Origin: an uncultured Collinsella sp.
Lineage (GTDB): Bacteria > Actinomycetota > Coriobacteriia > Coriobacteriales > Coriobacteriaceae
Assembly: GCA_900553475.1 (NCBI GenBank)
Contig: USEF01000109.1
Span: forward strand, 1 to 5,847
Length of the DNA: 5,847 nt
Reading direction: 5' to 3'
Shown: positions 1 through 5,279 of the stretch, piece after piece
Layout: each line of letters begins with the position of its first letter
Numbering within the stretch: position 1 is the stretch's first letter
The notes under the pieces: generated by a model
Seen by the model: only the letters and a program-made list of their open reading frames with translations
Database searches by the model: none
Told to the model about the DNA's origin: nothing
Made by a program: the position numbers and the translations under genes

Positions 1-428
1 TCGGCCTTGCGTGCCTCCTCGACCTCATCGTTCCAAGGCAGCTCCACGCGCTGACGGGCAGCAGCCTCGGGGCTCAGCACCTCGGCATCCAGATAATTGA
101 GGACTTCCTCGACGAGCATCTCGGTCTCGGGGCGCGGAATGAGCACACCGGGGGCGCACGCGACGTCGATCATGCGAAACTGCGTGCTGCCCGTGATGTA
201 TTGCAGCGGCTCGCCCTTAGCGCGGCGGACAACGGCCGCATGCATGGTCTCGAGCTGGGACGCGTTAAGCGTCTCGTCCATACGCATATATAGGTCAATA
301 CGCGCCAGGCCCGTGGCGGCGCACAGCAGCCACTCGGCAGAAAGACGGGGGTGCTCCTCGCCGCGCTCGGCCAGGTACTCCTTGGTCCACTCGAGACAAC
401 GCTTGATGGTCCAAATCTCGTTTGCCAT
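1..428 (-). CDS. prmC: Peptide chain release factor N5-glutamine methyltransferase PrmC, N-terminal part (runs off left edge)
   Basis: PrmC (HemK family) uses S-adenosylmethionine to methylate the glutamine of the GGQ motif in release factors 1 and 2, which aids translation termination. The first 142 codons are in the window, read leftward from the ATG at 428-426. The helical N-terminal domain, which contacts the release factor, covers about residues 1-90. It ends in the family signature GEPLQYITG (72-80), followed by the strand leading to IPRPETE (97-103), the conserved entry to the methyltransferase domain. The S-adenosylmethionine-binding glycine loop and the catalytic NPPY motif lie beyond the edge. 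After LVEEV (105-109) comes an acidic stretch of at least 30 residues before motif I, longer than in E. coli PrmC. A strong purine-rich ribosome site (GGGGAGGG, 4 nt upstream of the ATG) supports this start. No prfA lies upstream in this orientation; the neighbour is the divergent pckA, so prmC begins its own transcript here. Confidence 0.93.
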   Translation of the reverse strand, partial: MANEIWTIKRCLEWTKEYLAERGEEHPRLSAEWLLCAATGLARIDLYMRMDETLNASQLETMHAAVVRRAKGEPLQYITGSTQFRMIDVACAPGVLIPRPETEMLVEEVLNYLDAEVLSPEAAARQRVELPWNDEVEEARKA

Positions 429-476
429 GGGGCCCTCCCCTCTTAAGCGCCGGACGGCGCGCGAATGTCGGAGCAG

Positions 477-503
477 ATTGTACGCGAGGCCAGCGCTTGG
501 CAA
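477..503 (-). promoter_or_regulatory. Candidate promoter of prmC
   Basis: On the minus strand a TACAAT -10 box (482-477) lies downstream of TTGCCA (503-498), a 5/6 match to a -35 box. The spacer is 15 bp, shorter than the ideal 17. Transcription would start near 470, giving a leader of about 40 nt before the prmC ATG. The -10 box is good; the short spacer keeps confidence moderate. Confidence 0.4.
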
Positions 504-817
504 GGGACAATTGAAGGCGATTATCGAGAATCAGCCCAGATTTTTGCTTGGAACCTGCCTGAAGTGCTCATTCGTCGACGTCAAAATCTGCATTCGTCAA
601 GCTTTTGGCAAGGTTGACCCAAAACTGACCAATATCTAACCAAGAACTTGCCAAATCACTTGACGTGCGACGCATCAAAAAATGCACTGCGACTTCTTGA
701 ACGATTTTTTGAGCATTATTTTCAATAGCAGATAAATGCCGCTAATTTCTTTGAGCAGGTAGCCGGCTTCATGGCCATCAAAGCCGATTGAATAACATCT
801 CAAAGCAATGTGCCCAA
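504..817. other. AT-richer gene-free part of the prmC-pckA divergent region
   Basis: I see no convincing gene here. Base composition is clearly more AT-rich than the flanking genes. Symmetric sequences include TTTGGCAAG (604-612) facing CTTGCCAAA (647-655), and TCAAAAAAT (675-683) facing ATTTTTTGA (704-712). The word TTGGCAAGG occurs at 497-505 and again at 605-613. CATTCGTC is repeated directly near 569 and 592. On the minus strand a frame is open from 818 down to a TGA at 677-675 (47 codons, including the stretch GHEAGYLLKEISGIYLLLK). It has no ribosome site and only a TTG start, so I do not call it a gene. Several -35-like words (TTGACC 614, TTGACG 660) lack a good -10 partner. Confidence 0.5.
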
Positions 818-850
818 CCTAGTCATTTAAAAACGTCCCCAATGACTAGG
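818..850. repeat. Palindromic element with GTCCCC core, related in layout to the four downstream repeats
   Basis: A perfect 10-bp inverted repeat, CCTAGTCATT (818-827) and AATGACTAGG (841-850), encloses a 13-nt centre, TAAAAACGTCCCC. The other repeats in this window have the same dimensions (10-bp arms, 13-nt centre), and in one orientation their centre also ends in GTCCCC directly against the right arm. The arms share no sequence with those repeats. It lies 138 bp before the pckA ATG and has no T-run, so it is not an obvious terminator. It may be a second subfamily of the same mobile repeat, or an operator that resembles it by chance. Confidence 0.6.
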
Positions 851-898
851 CCGCTTGCCTGCGATTTTTGACCGTTGGGCGGGCTTGCCACCCTTGCC

Positions 899-914
899 GC
901 AAAAACGTTTTTGC
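899..914. promoter_or_regulatory. 16-bp perfect palindrome, candidate LacI-family operator upstream of pckA
   Basis: GCAAAAACGTTTTTGC is a perfect palindrome centred on CG. This is the form typical of LacI/GalR-family operators, including catabolite-control (cre) and PurR-like sites. It ends 74 bp before the pckA start. A -10-like TACAAC lies at 923-928, and with a 17-bp spacer its -35 position would be 900-905, inside the palindrome. A bound protein would then block RNA polymerase. No good -35 word is present, so the promoter itself is uncertain. Carbon-source control of pckA would fit its metabolic role, but the binding protein is unknown. Confidence 0.4.
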
Positions 915-931
915 ATATCGGGTACAACGGG

Positions 932-947
932 CTTTACGTGAGTAAAG
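932..947 (+). promoter_or_regulatory. Small hairpin (GNRA loop) in the presumed pckA leader
   Basis: CTTTAC (932-937) and GTAAAG (942-947) are exact inverse complements around GTGA. As RNA this is a 6-bp stem capped by a GUGA tetraloop, a stable GNRA type. It lies 41 nt before the start codon and well upstream of the AAAGGAGG ribosome site at 977-984, so it could stabilise the mRNA. As DNA it could equally be a second operator. No T-run follows. Confidence 0.35.
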
Positions 948-988
948 TGCGCGCCGCGTCCACGTGTCGCGTTTTTAAAGGAGGCCCC

Positions 989-2659
989 ATGCCTGGTGTT
1001 ACCCCTGCAGAAGTTTTGTCCAACTTTGGTATTACGCTCGTTGAAGACCCCGCCGAGAATCAGCCCCGTCTGCTGGTCGATCTACCCGCCGCGGAGCTCG
1101 TCGAGCACGCTATCCGCCGCGAAGAAGGCCGCATGGCATCCAACGGCGCGCTGGTGATTGAGACGGGGGAGCGCACTGGTCGTTCTCCCAACGATCGCTT
1201 TATCGTTGACACCCCCGATGTTCACGACAAGATTGCCTGGGGCGCCGTCAATCGCCCGCTGTCCGTCGAGAGCTATGAGGCCATCAAGGCCGGCATCGTC
1301 GACTATCTCAACGAGCGCGACGTGTTCGTCACCCGCGGCATGGCAGGCGCCGACCGCAACCACACGCGTCGACTGCTCGTTGCCTGCGAGCGTGCCAGCC
1401 AGGCGCTCTTTATTAAGCAGATGCTCGCCCGCCCGCTTGCCCGCGAAATCGCGCGCACCGGCGAGCCGGACTTTTGCGTGCTCGCCGCACCTGGCTACCA
1501 GTGCGACCCCGCCATCAAGGGCCTCAACTCTAGCGCCGCCGTGGTCATCAACTTCCAGGAACGCGTGATTCTGGTCGCCGGCACCGGCTACTCCGGCGAG
1601 ATTAAAAAGTCGATCTTTAGCGTCATGAACTACCTGCTGCCCGTCGAGGACGACGTGCTGCCCATGCACTGCTCGGCCAGCATGGACCCCGTCACGCACG
1701 AGACCGCCGTGTTCTTTGGCCTGTCCGGTACCGGCAAGACCACGCTTTCGGCCAACCCCACGCGCCTACTGATCGGCGACGACGAGCACGGTTGGTCCGA
1801 CATGGGCATCTTCAATATCGAGGGTGGCTGCTACGCCAAATGCGAGGGCCTGGACGCCTTCCACGAGCCCGAGATCTTCAACGCTGTCCGCTTTGGCGCG
1901 ATCTGCGAAAACGTGGTGCTCGACGAGAACCGCAAGCCCAACTACGATGACATCTCGATCACGCACAACACGCGCGTGGCCTATCCCGTGGAGCACATTC
2001 CTAACGCGTGGACTAAGGGCATGGGCACCACTCCGAGTGTCGTGCTGTTCCTGACTTGCGACGCTTTTGGCGTGCTGCCGCCCATCTCGCGTCTGACGGC
2101 CGATGCCGCCATGTACCACTTTGTGACGGGCTTTACGGCTAAGATTCCCGGCACCGAGGTCGGCGTCACCGAGCCCACGCCCACGTTCTCTTCGCTGTTC
2201 GGCGAGCCGTTTATGCCGCTCGACCCCATGGTTTACGCCAAGATGCTTGGCGAGCGCATTGCCGACGGCCGCACGCGCGTGTACCTGGTCAACACCGGCT
2301 GGATTGGCGGCGGCTACGGCGTGGGTCATCGCATCGAGCTTGCCTACACGCGCGCCCTGGTGGCCCGCGCCCTCGACGGTACCATCGAGGACAGCGAGTT
2401 CGTGCACGACGACATCTTTAACGTCGACATTCCCACCACGTGCCACGGCGTACCCGACGGCATCCTGGTGCCGCGCCAGTATTGGCAGAGCACCGCTCGC
2501 TACGACGAGGCCGCGCACAACTTGGCCGTGATGTTCGAGGAGAACTTCGAGAAGAAGTACTCGCACCTGCCCGAGTCCGTCAAAGCCGCCGGCCCGCACG
2601 CCCAGGTGTCCGCCGAGGCCCGTCATCACGGCCGCGGCCTGCTGGGACTCCGCCACTAG
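989..2659 (+). CDS. pckA: Phosphoenolpyruvate carboxykinase (ATP)
   Basis: This cytosolic enzyme interconverts oxaloacetate plus ATP with phosphoenolpyruvate, CO2 and ADP. It works in gluconeogenesis or, in many CO2-rich fermenters, in the carboxylating direction toward succinate. The 556 residues are slightly more than the roughly 540 of E. coli Pck. Visible sites are TGRSP with substrate Arg65, Tyr201 in GTGYSGEIKK, metal ligands Lys207 and His227 (MHCSA), the P-loop GLSGTGKT (244-251, Lys250), kinase-2 GDDEHG with Asp264 and Asp265, and Arg329 in NTRVAYP. FGVLPPISRLTAD, GTE-GVTEPTPTFS and YLVNTGW follow, as in the family. Every key residue is present, so it should be active. The ATG at 989 is chosen because AAAGGAGG stands just before it; the frame stays open upstream to a TTG at 875 that has no ribosome site. 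A repeat/terminator follows 19 bp after the stop, so the gene is probably monocistronic. Its ATP type is shown by similarity to bacterial and plant enzymes rather than the GTP-dependent family. Confidence 0.98.
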   Translation: MPGVTPAEVLSNFGITLVEDPAENQPRLLVDLPAAELVEHAIRREEGRMASNGALVIETGERTGRSPNDRFIVDTPDVHDKIAWGAVNRPLSVESYEAIKAGIVDYLNERDVFVTRGMAGADRNHTRRLLVACERASQALFIKQMLARPLAREIARTGEPDFCVLAAPGYQCDPAIKGLNSSAAVVINFQERVILVAGTGYSGEIKKSIFSVMNYLLPVEDDVLPMHCSASMDPVTHETAVFFGLSGTGKTTLSANPTRLLIGDDEHGWSDMGIFNIEGGCYAKCEGLDAFHEPEIFNAVRFGAICENVVLDENRKPNYDDISITHNTRVAYPVEHIPNAWTKGMGTTPSVVLFLTCDAFGVLPPISRLTADAAMYHFVTGFTAKIPGTEVGVTEPTPTFSSLFGEPFMPLDPMVYAKMLGERIADGRTRVYLVNTGWIGGGYGVGHRIELAYTRALVARALDGTIEDSEFVHDDIFNVDIPTTCHGVPDGILVPRQYWQSTARYDEAAHNLAVMFEENFEKKYSHLPESVKAAGPHAQVSAEARHHGRGLLGLRH

Positions 2660-2678
2660 CTTCGCCGTGAGTCCATAT

Positions 2679-2715
2679 CCACCACAAAGGGGACAGGCAC
2701 CTTTGTGGTGGTTTT
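2679..2715 (+). repeat. Palindromic repeat copy 1, likely terminator of pckA
   Basis: CCACCACAAA (2679-2688) and TTTGTGGTGG (2702-2711) flank the 13-nt centre GGGGACAGGCACC. The terminal GG and CC of the centre can also pair, making a 12-bp stem with a 9-nt loop. Four T residues follow (2712-2715), giving an intrinsic terminator on the + strand 19 bp after the pckA stop. The left flank is ATAT, not an A-run, so unlike other copies it should work in one direction only. Its T-tail overlaps the possible -35 box of the next gene. Confidence 0.85.
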
Positions 2716-2742
2716 GCTCGTGTGGATGACTCGGGTTACAAT
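2714..2742 (+). promoter_or_regulatory. Candidate promoter of the B3/4 gene
   Basis: TACAAT (2737-2742) is a good -10 box. TTGCTC (2714-2719) stands 17 bp upstream and matches only the TTG half of a -35 box. The start point would be about 2749, which puts the structured leader below at the very 5' end of the transcript. The -35 begins in the T-tail of the preceding terminator, so repeat and promoter directly abut. Confidence 0.45.
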
Positions 2743-2756
2743 ACGCCTGACATATC

Positions 2757-2866
2757 GTCCCCTTCTCCGGATGGGGACAGCGCAAGCGTTCTTGTGACGG
2801 CACCGTAGGACTTTGAAGGTGGCCGTTGTAAGGGCGCTTTTTGTTTAGGCGCCCTCACTCGGGCGC
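2757..2866 (+). promoter_or_regulatory. Structured 5' leader with mutually exclusive hairpins, possible attenuator
   Basis: Four helices can be read directly. (1) GTCCCC 2757-2762 pairs with GGGGAC 2773-2778. (2) A long hairpin: AGCGC 2779-2783 pairs with GCGCT 2834-2838, and inside it CTT-GTG-ACGGC-ACC (2791-2804) pairs with GGT-GCCGT-TGT-AAG (2818-2832) with one bulged G (2821) and three G-U pairs; five T residues (2838-2842) follow, as in an intrinsic terminator. (3) GGGCGC 2832-2837 pairs with GCGCCC 2849-2854, which would break helix 2. (4) The same GCGCCC pairs with GGGCGC 2861-2866, ending 8 nt before the ribosome site. Helices 2, 3 and 4 compete, as in riboswitches and attenuators. 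It does not match the T-box consensus or other riboswitch cores I know, so the signal, if any, is unknown. Confidence 0.5.
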
Positions 2867-2886
2867 GCACAATGAAGGGAGAGCGT

Positions 2887-3606
2887 ATGAAGAGCTTTAT
2901 TGCCGAGGATTCATTCTGGGAGCTGTTTCCGCAGGAAGCGGTCGGTGTTGTGGTCGTGGAGGGCATGAAGCCCACGGCTCAGATTCCTCAAGAGGACGTG
3001 GATGCGATTGCGGCGTTGCTCGACCGCGCCAATATCGATGCGGAGCGTCATCTGACCAGCGACACTATCAGCGAGAACGCACCGGTCAGGGCATGGCGCG
3101 AGGCCTATCGTCTGTTCAAGACCAAGAAAGGCGCGCGCTGCTCGATCGAGAACTTGCTCAAACGCGTGCTCAAAGGCAAGCCGGTGGGCCACATTACGCC
3201 CGCGGTGGATATTTACAACACGGTGTCGCTGACCTACGCGCTGCCCGTGGGAGGCGAGGATCTGCATGCGATCGAGGGGGACCTTCGCCTGAAGGTGACC
3301 GACGGTGGCGATGCGTTCTTGCCGCTTGGCGAGGAGACGGATGATCCGACGCTGCCCGGCGAGCTCGCCTACATCGATGATGCGGGCGCTGTGTGCCGCT
3401 GCTGGAACTGGCGCGACGGCGTTCGCACGGCGCTGTCCGATGATTCGGCCGATGCGTTCCTAGCGATTGAGTGCGTGGAGCCCGAGCGGATGGGGGATTG
3501 CCAGGCTGCGATCGATCGCTTAGCCGAGCTGCTTGAGCGCTATCTGGGAGCGACGGTTGTCATTAAGACGCTTGTGACCCGCGACAATCCTTGCGTGGAG
3601 CTGTAG
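2887..3606 (+). CDS. Solo B3/4 domain protein (Phe-tRNA synthetase beta-like, putative tRNA-editing or RNA-binding)
   Basis: The protein has 239 residues and matches the free-standing B3/4 family (COG3382), whose domain is the editing module of the phenylalanyl-tRNA synthetase beta chain. The likely role is binding or proofreading of mischarged tRNA in the cytosol; this is inferred from the domain, not shown. Visible landmarks are WREAY (70-74), FKTKKGAR (77-84), SIENLLKRV (86-94), VDIYN (107-111), PVGGED (120-125), GDLRL (132-136) and CRCWNWRDGVRTAL (170-183). There is no signal peptide, membrane segment or synthetase catalytic domain. The ATG at 2887 is preceded by AAGGGAG with 5-nt spacing. 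An in-frame ATG at 2872 would add five residues but has no ribosome site, and the 2887 ribosome site lies within its first codons. The gene is probably monocistronic, with its own promoter and leader upstream and repeat copy 2 26 bp after the stop. The family call is firm; the cellular substrate is not known. Confidence 0.88.
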   Translation: MKSFIAEDSFWELFPQEAVGVVVVEGMKPTAQIPQEDVDAIAALLDRANIDAERHLTSDTISENAPVRAWREAYRLFKTKKGARCSIENLLKRVLKGKPVGHITPAVDIYNTVSLTYALPVGGEDLHAIEGDLRLKVTDGGDAFLPLGEETDDPTLPGELAYIDDAGAVCRCWNWRDGVRTALSDDSADAFLAIECVEPERMGDCQAAIDRLAELLERYLGATVVIKTLVTRDNPCVEL

Positions 3607-3632
3607 CGGCGCCTAGAACCTATTGATGCCCC

Positions 3633-3673
3633 AAACCACCACAAAGGTGCCTGTCCCCTTTGTGGTGGTTTTT
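3633..3673. repeat. Palindromic repeat copy 2 (inverted), likely terminator after the B3/4 gene
   Basis: Arms AAACCACCACAAAGG (3633-3647) and CCTTTGTGGTGGTTT (3657-3671) are perfect 15-bp complements around TGCCTGTCC. The core is identical to copy 1 but in the opposite orientation. Five T residues end it (3669-3673), so it should terminate + strand transcription well. The AAA on the left gives a weaker T-run for the other direction. Confidence 0.88.
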
Positions 3674-3776
3674 ATGTTGATGGGTTAACAAATGGGGTAT
3701 TTGGGTACGGGTTTCGCCTTATGCGACTAAGATGTTTACCCGTTAGCATTATGCAAGCGAAAGGCGGTCGTCTCCC

Positions 3777-4226
3777 ATGCAGCAGAGCGACGAGACACGT
3801 TTCGAGGACTTTGTCGGACTGATCAGCGGACTCTACAAGGAGATCCAGCGCATTAAGACGTCTGAGGGCGCAAGGCTGGGTCTCAAGGGCTCCGACGTTA
3901 TGTGCCTGTACTATCTTGAGCGCAGCAAGGACGGCCTGACTGGCGCCGACCTGGCTCGCATGGCAGGCGTGACCCGCGCCGCCGTCTCGCGTACGCTCGC
4001 GCATCTGGAGGAGGGTGGCTACGTCGAGGTCGATGATTCGGGCGATGCCGCCGTTAAGTATCGTGCTCCGGTGCGCCTGACCGCTCTGGGCGGCGAGAGC
4101 ATGAGCGAGGCGGACCGCATCATTCGCGAGGTGCTCGATACCACCGGTAAGGCTATGGGTGTGGAGCAGCGCGAGCAGATGTATGCGTCGCTGCGCACGA
4201 TTCTCAACACCCTGCGTGAGATCTAA
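3777..4226 (+). CDS. MarR-family winged-helix transcriptional regulator
   Basis: A 149-residue protein with the usual MarR size and order: N-terminal helix, winged helix-turn-helix, C-terminal dimerisation helices. The DNA-binding part is GLTGADLARMAGVTRAAVSRTLAHLEEGGYV (53-83), with the recognition helix about 66-78. The wing is about 83-102 and ends in the typical LTALG (101-105). MarR proteins bind as dimers to palindromes and usually respond to small lipophilic or phenolic molecules; the ligand here cannot be read. The ATG follows an AAAGGCGG ribosome site by 9 nt. No terminator lies between its stop and the lipid-binding gene 119 bp downstream, so co-transcription is possible. FabT, a MarR-family regulator of fatty-acid synthesis in streptococci, makes a lipid role a reasonable guess but no more. 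The 100-bp upstream gap contains GGGTTAAC (3682-3689) and GTTTACCC (3734-3741), imperfect inverse complements that may be an autoregulatory site. Confidence 0.9.
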   Translation: MQQSDETRFEDFVGLISGLYKEIQRIKTSEGARLGLKGSDVMCLYYLERSKDGLTGADLARMAGVTRAAVSRTLAHLEEGGYVEVDDSGDAAVKYRAPVRLTALGGESMSEADRIIREVLDTTGKAMGVEQREQMYASLRTILNTLREI

Positions 4227-4315
4227 GGCCGCCAAGGCATTTGCTTCCAATTAACAACTGCATAGTCCCGTTTGAGCGCGTATACCGTGCCGGGGCATTG
4301 CTGTCAAAATTCCCC

Positions 4316-4330
4316 GCGCGAGGTCCGCGC
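4316..4330 (+). promoter_or_regulatory. GC hairpin abutting the ribosome site of the DegV-family gene
   Basis: GCGCG (4316-4320) and CGCGC (4326-4330) are exact complements around AGGTC. The next base begins the AAGAAAGGA ribosome site (4331-4339). In RNA this short stable stem could modulate ribosome access or protect the mRNA 5' end. It is short enough to be chance in GC-rich DNA. Otherwise the 119-bp gap shows no terminator and only weak promoter words (TTAACA 4251, TATACC 4281, spacing too long). Confidence 0.3.
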
Positions 4331-4345
4331 AAGAAAGGATTCGCT

Positions 4346-5200
4346 ATGTCCATTCGTATTATTACCGATTCCGCGAGCGATATGTCGCCGGCTGAGCACC
4401 CCGCTCTGCGTGTTCTGCCGCTGTCCGTCACCTTTGGCACCGATGTGTACATGGATGGCGTCGACATCGATCACCAGCGCTTTTACGAGATGCTCGTGGA
4501 GCGCGATGAGCTGCCCAAGACCGGCCAGGTCAACCCGTACGCGTTTTCGCAGGCGATTGCCGAGGCGCGTGAGGCCGGCGACGAGGCAGTGATTATTACC
4601 GTTGGCGCCAAGCTTTCGGGCACCAATCAGAGTGCCCGTACCGCACTTGCCGAGGCGCCGGGCGGCGACGTGTTCGTGGTAGATAGCAACAACGTCACCC
4701 TGGGCGAGCGCGTGCTGGTCGAGTATGCGCTGCGCTTGGTGGACGAGGGCCGTAGCGCGGCCCAGATCGCGGCGGCCGTCGAGGCCGTGCGCGACCGTGT
4801 GGTCGTCATCGGCCTGCTCGAGACGCTGGAGTACTTGGTGCGTGGCGGTCGCCTGTCTGCTGCTGCGGGCGCTGTGGGCACGCTGCTCAACGTTAAGCCC
4901 GTGGTGGCCGCCGAGGACGGCCTGATCGTGCAGCTGGGCAAGGCGCGCGGTTCCAAGAACGGCCGTAACCTGCTCAACCAGAAGGTCGAAAAAGCGGGCG
5001 GCGTCGACTTTTGCATGCCGCTGGCGCTGGGCTATACGGGCCTTTCGGACGCCGTGCTCAAGAAGTATATCGAGGACAGCGCGGCACTGTGGGCTGGACA
5101 CACCGAGAACGAGCTGCCCATCCACACCATTGGCGCCACCATCGGCACCCACGTGGGCCCCGGCGCCGTAGCCGTAGCTTTCTTCCGCCCCGCCAACTAG
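4346..5200 (+). CDS. DegV-family fatty-acid-binding protein (FakB-like)
   Basis: DegV/FakB proteins hold a single fatty acid in a deep pocket. In Firmicutes they present it to the kinase FakA, making acyl-phosphate for phospholipid synthesis. This 284-residue protein has the normal length and order: ITDSASD (6-12), Thr59 in PKTGQVNP, SGTNQSA (91-97), VVDSNN after the second strand, EYLVRGGRLS (162-171) followed by GTLLNVKPV, and the C-terminal GTHVGPG (267-273). Thr59, Ser91 and His269 match the residues that hold the fatty-acid carboxylate in characterised FakB proteins, so lipid binding is likely. The usual TSQPSP motif is TGQVNP here. No FakA gene is in the window. AAGAAAGGA, six bases before the ATG at 4346, fixes the start; an open frame extends upstream to 4241 but lacks support. 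Soluble and cytosolic: there is no signal peptide. An imperfect repeat lies 10 bp after its stop, and the MGMT-family gene may be read through from here. Confidence 0.93.
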   Translation: MSIRIITDSASDMSPAEHPALRVLPLSVTFGTDVYMDGVDIDHQRFYEMLVERDELPKTGQVNPYAFSQAIAEAREAGDEAVIITVGAKLSGTNQSARTALAEAPGGDVFVVDSNNVTLGERVLVEYALRLVDEGRSAAQIAAAVEAVRDRVVVIGLLETLEYLVRGGRLSAAAGAVGTLLNVKPVVAAEDGLIVQLGKARGSKNGRNLLNQKVEKAGGVDFCMPLALGYTGLSDAVLKKYIEDSAALWAGHTENELPIHTIGATIGTHVGPGAVAVAFFRPAN

Positions 5201-5210
5201 CTTTCCGGTC

Positions 5211-5250
5211 AAAACCACCACAAAGGGGACAGGCACCTTTTTGGTGGTTT
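5211..5250. repeat. Palindromic repeat copy 3, imperfect stem, leaky terminator
   Basis: AAACCACCACAAAGG (5212-5226) and CCTTTTTGGTGGTTT (5236-5250) flank GGACAGGCA in the copy 1 orientation. One position breaks the stem: T5241 faces C5221 where the other copies have G. Only three T residues follow before A. Both changes weaken termination. The next ATG is 29 bp downstream, leaving little room for a separate promoter, so read-through from the DegV-family gene is likely. AAAA at 5211-5214 gives a T-run for the opposite strand. Confidence 0.85.
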
Positions 5251-5279
5251 ATGCTTGTTTCGGTTGAAAGGAGCATGCG

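Noticed and set aside
97..639. Plus-strand open frame of 180 codons over prmC
   Set aside because: The minus strand reads as PrmC with clear family motifs through 428; the + strand translation is a serine/arginine-rich shadow.
875..988. N-terminal extension of pckA from a TTG at 875
   Set aside because: No ribosome site; it would run through the palindrome and hairpin, and the ATG at 989 has AAAGGAGG immediately upstream and gives the normal family length.
1766..2803. Long minus-strand open frame (345 codons) opposite pckA
   Set aside because: It is antisense to a gene with every PEP carboxykinase motif. Strong third-position GC bias makes long open antisense frames common, and the translation has no recognisable domain.
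2797..2830. T-box riboswitch, suggested by AAGGTGG before a tRNA-related gene
   Set aside because: The following ACCGCG of the T-box consensus is missing, the leader is too short for a normal stem I with specifier loop, and the bases are better explained by the ACGGC/GCCGT stem.
2872..2886. Earlier ATG for the B3/4 protein at 2872
   Set aside because: No ribosome site precedes it, whereas AAGGGAG is well placed for the ATG at 2887.
4304..5236. Long minus-strand open frame (310 codons) opposite the DegV-family gene
   Set aside because: Same cause: it mirrors a fully supported + strand gene and begins within repeat copy 3.
5211..5250. Zinc-finger-like peptide KGACPLCGG encoded antisense in the repeats
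   Set aside because: It is only a translation of the repeat itself in one frame and recurs wherever a copy lies in an open antisense frame.
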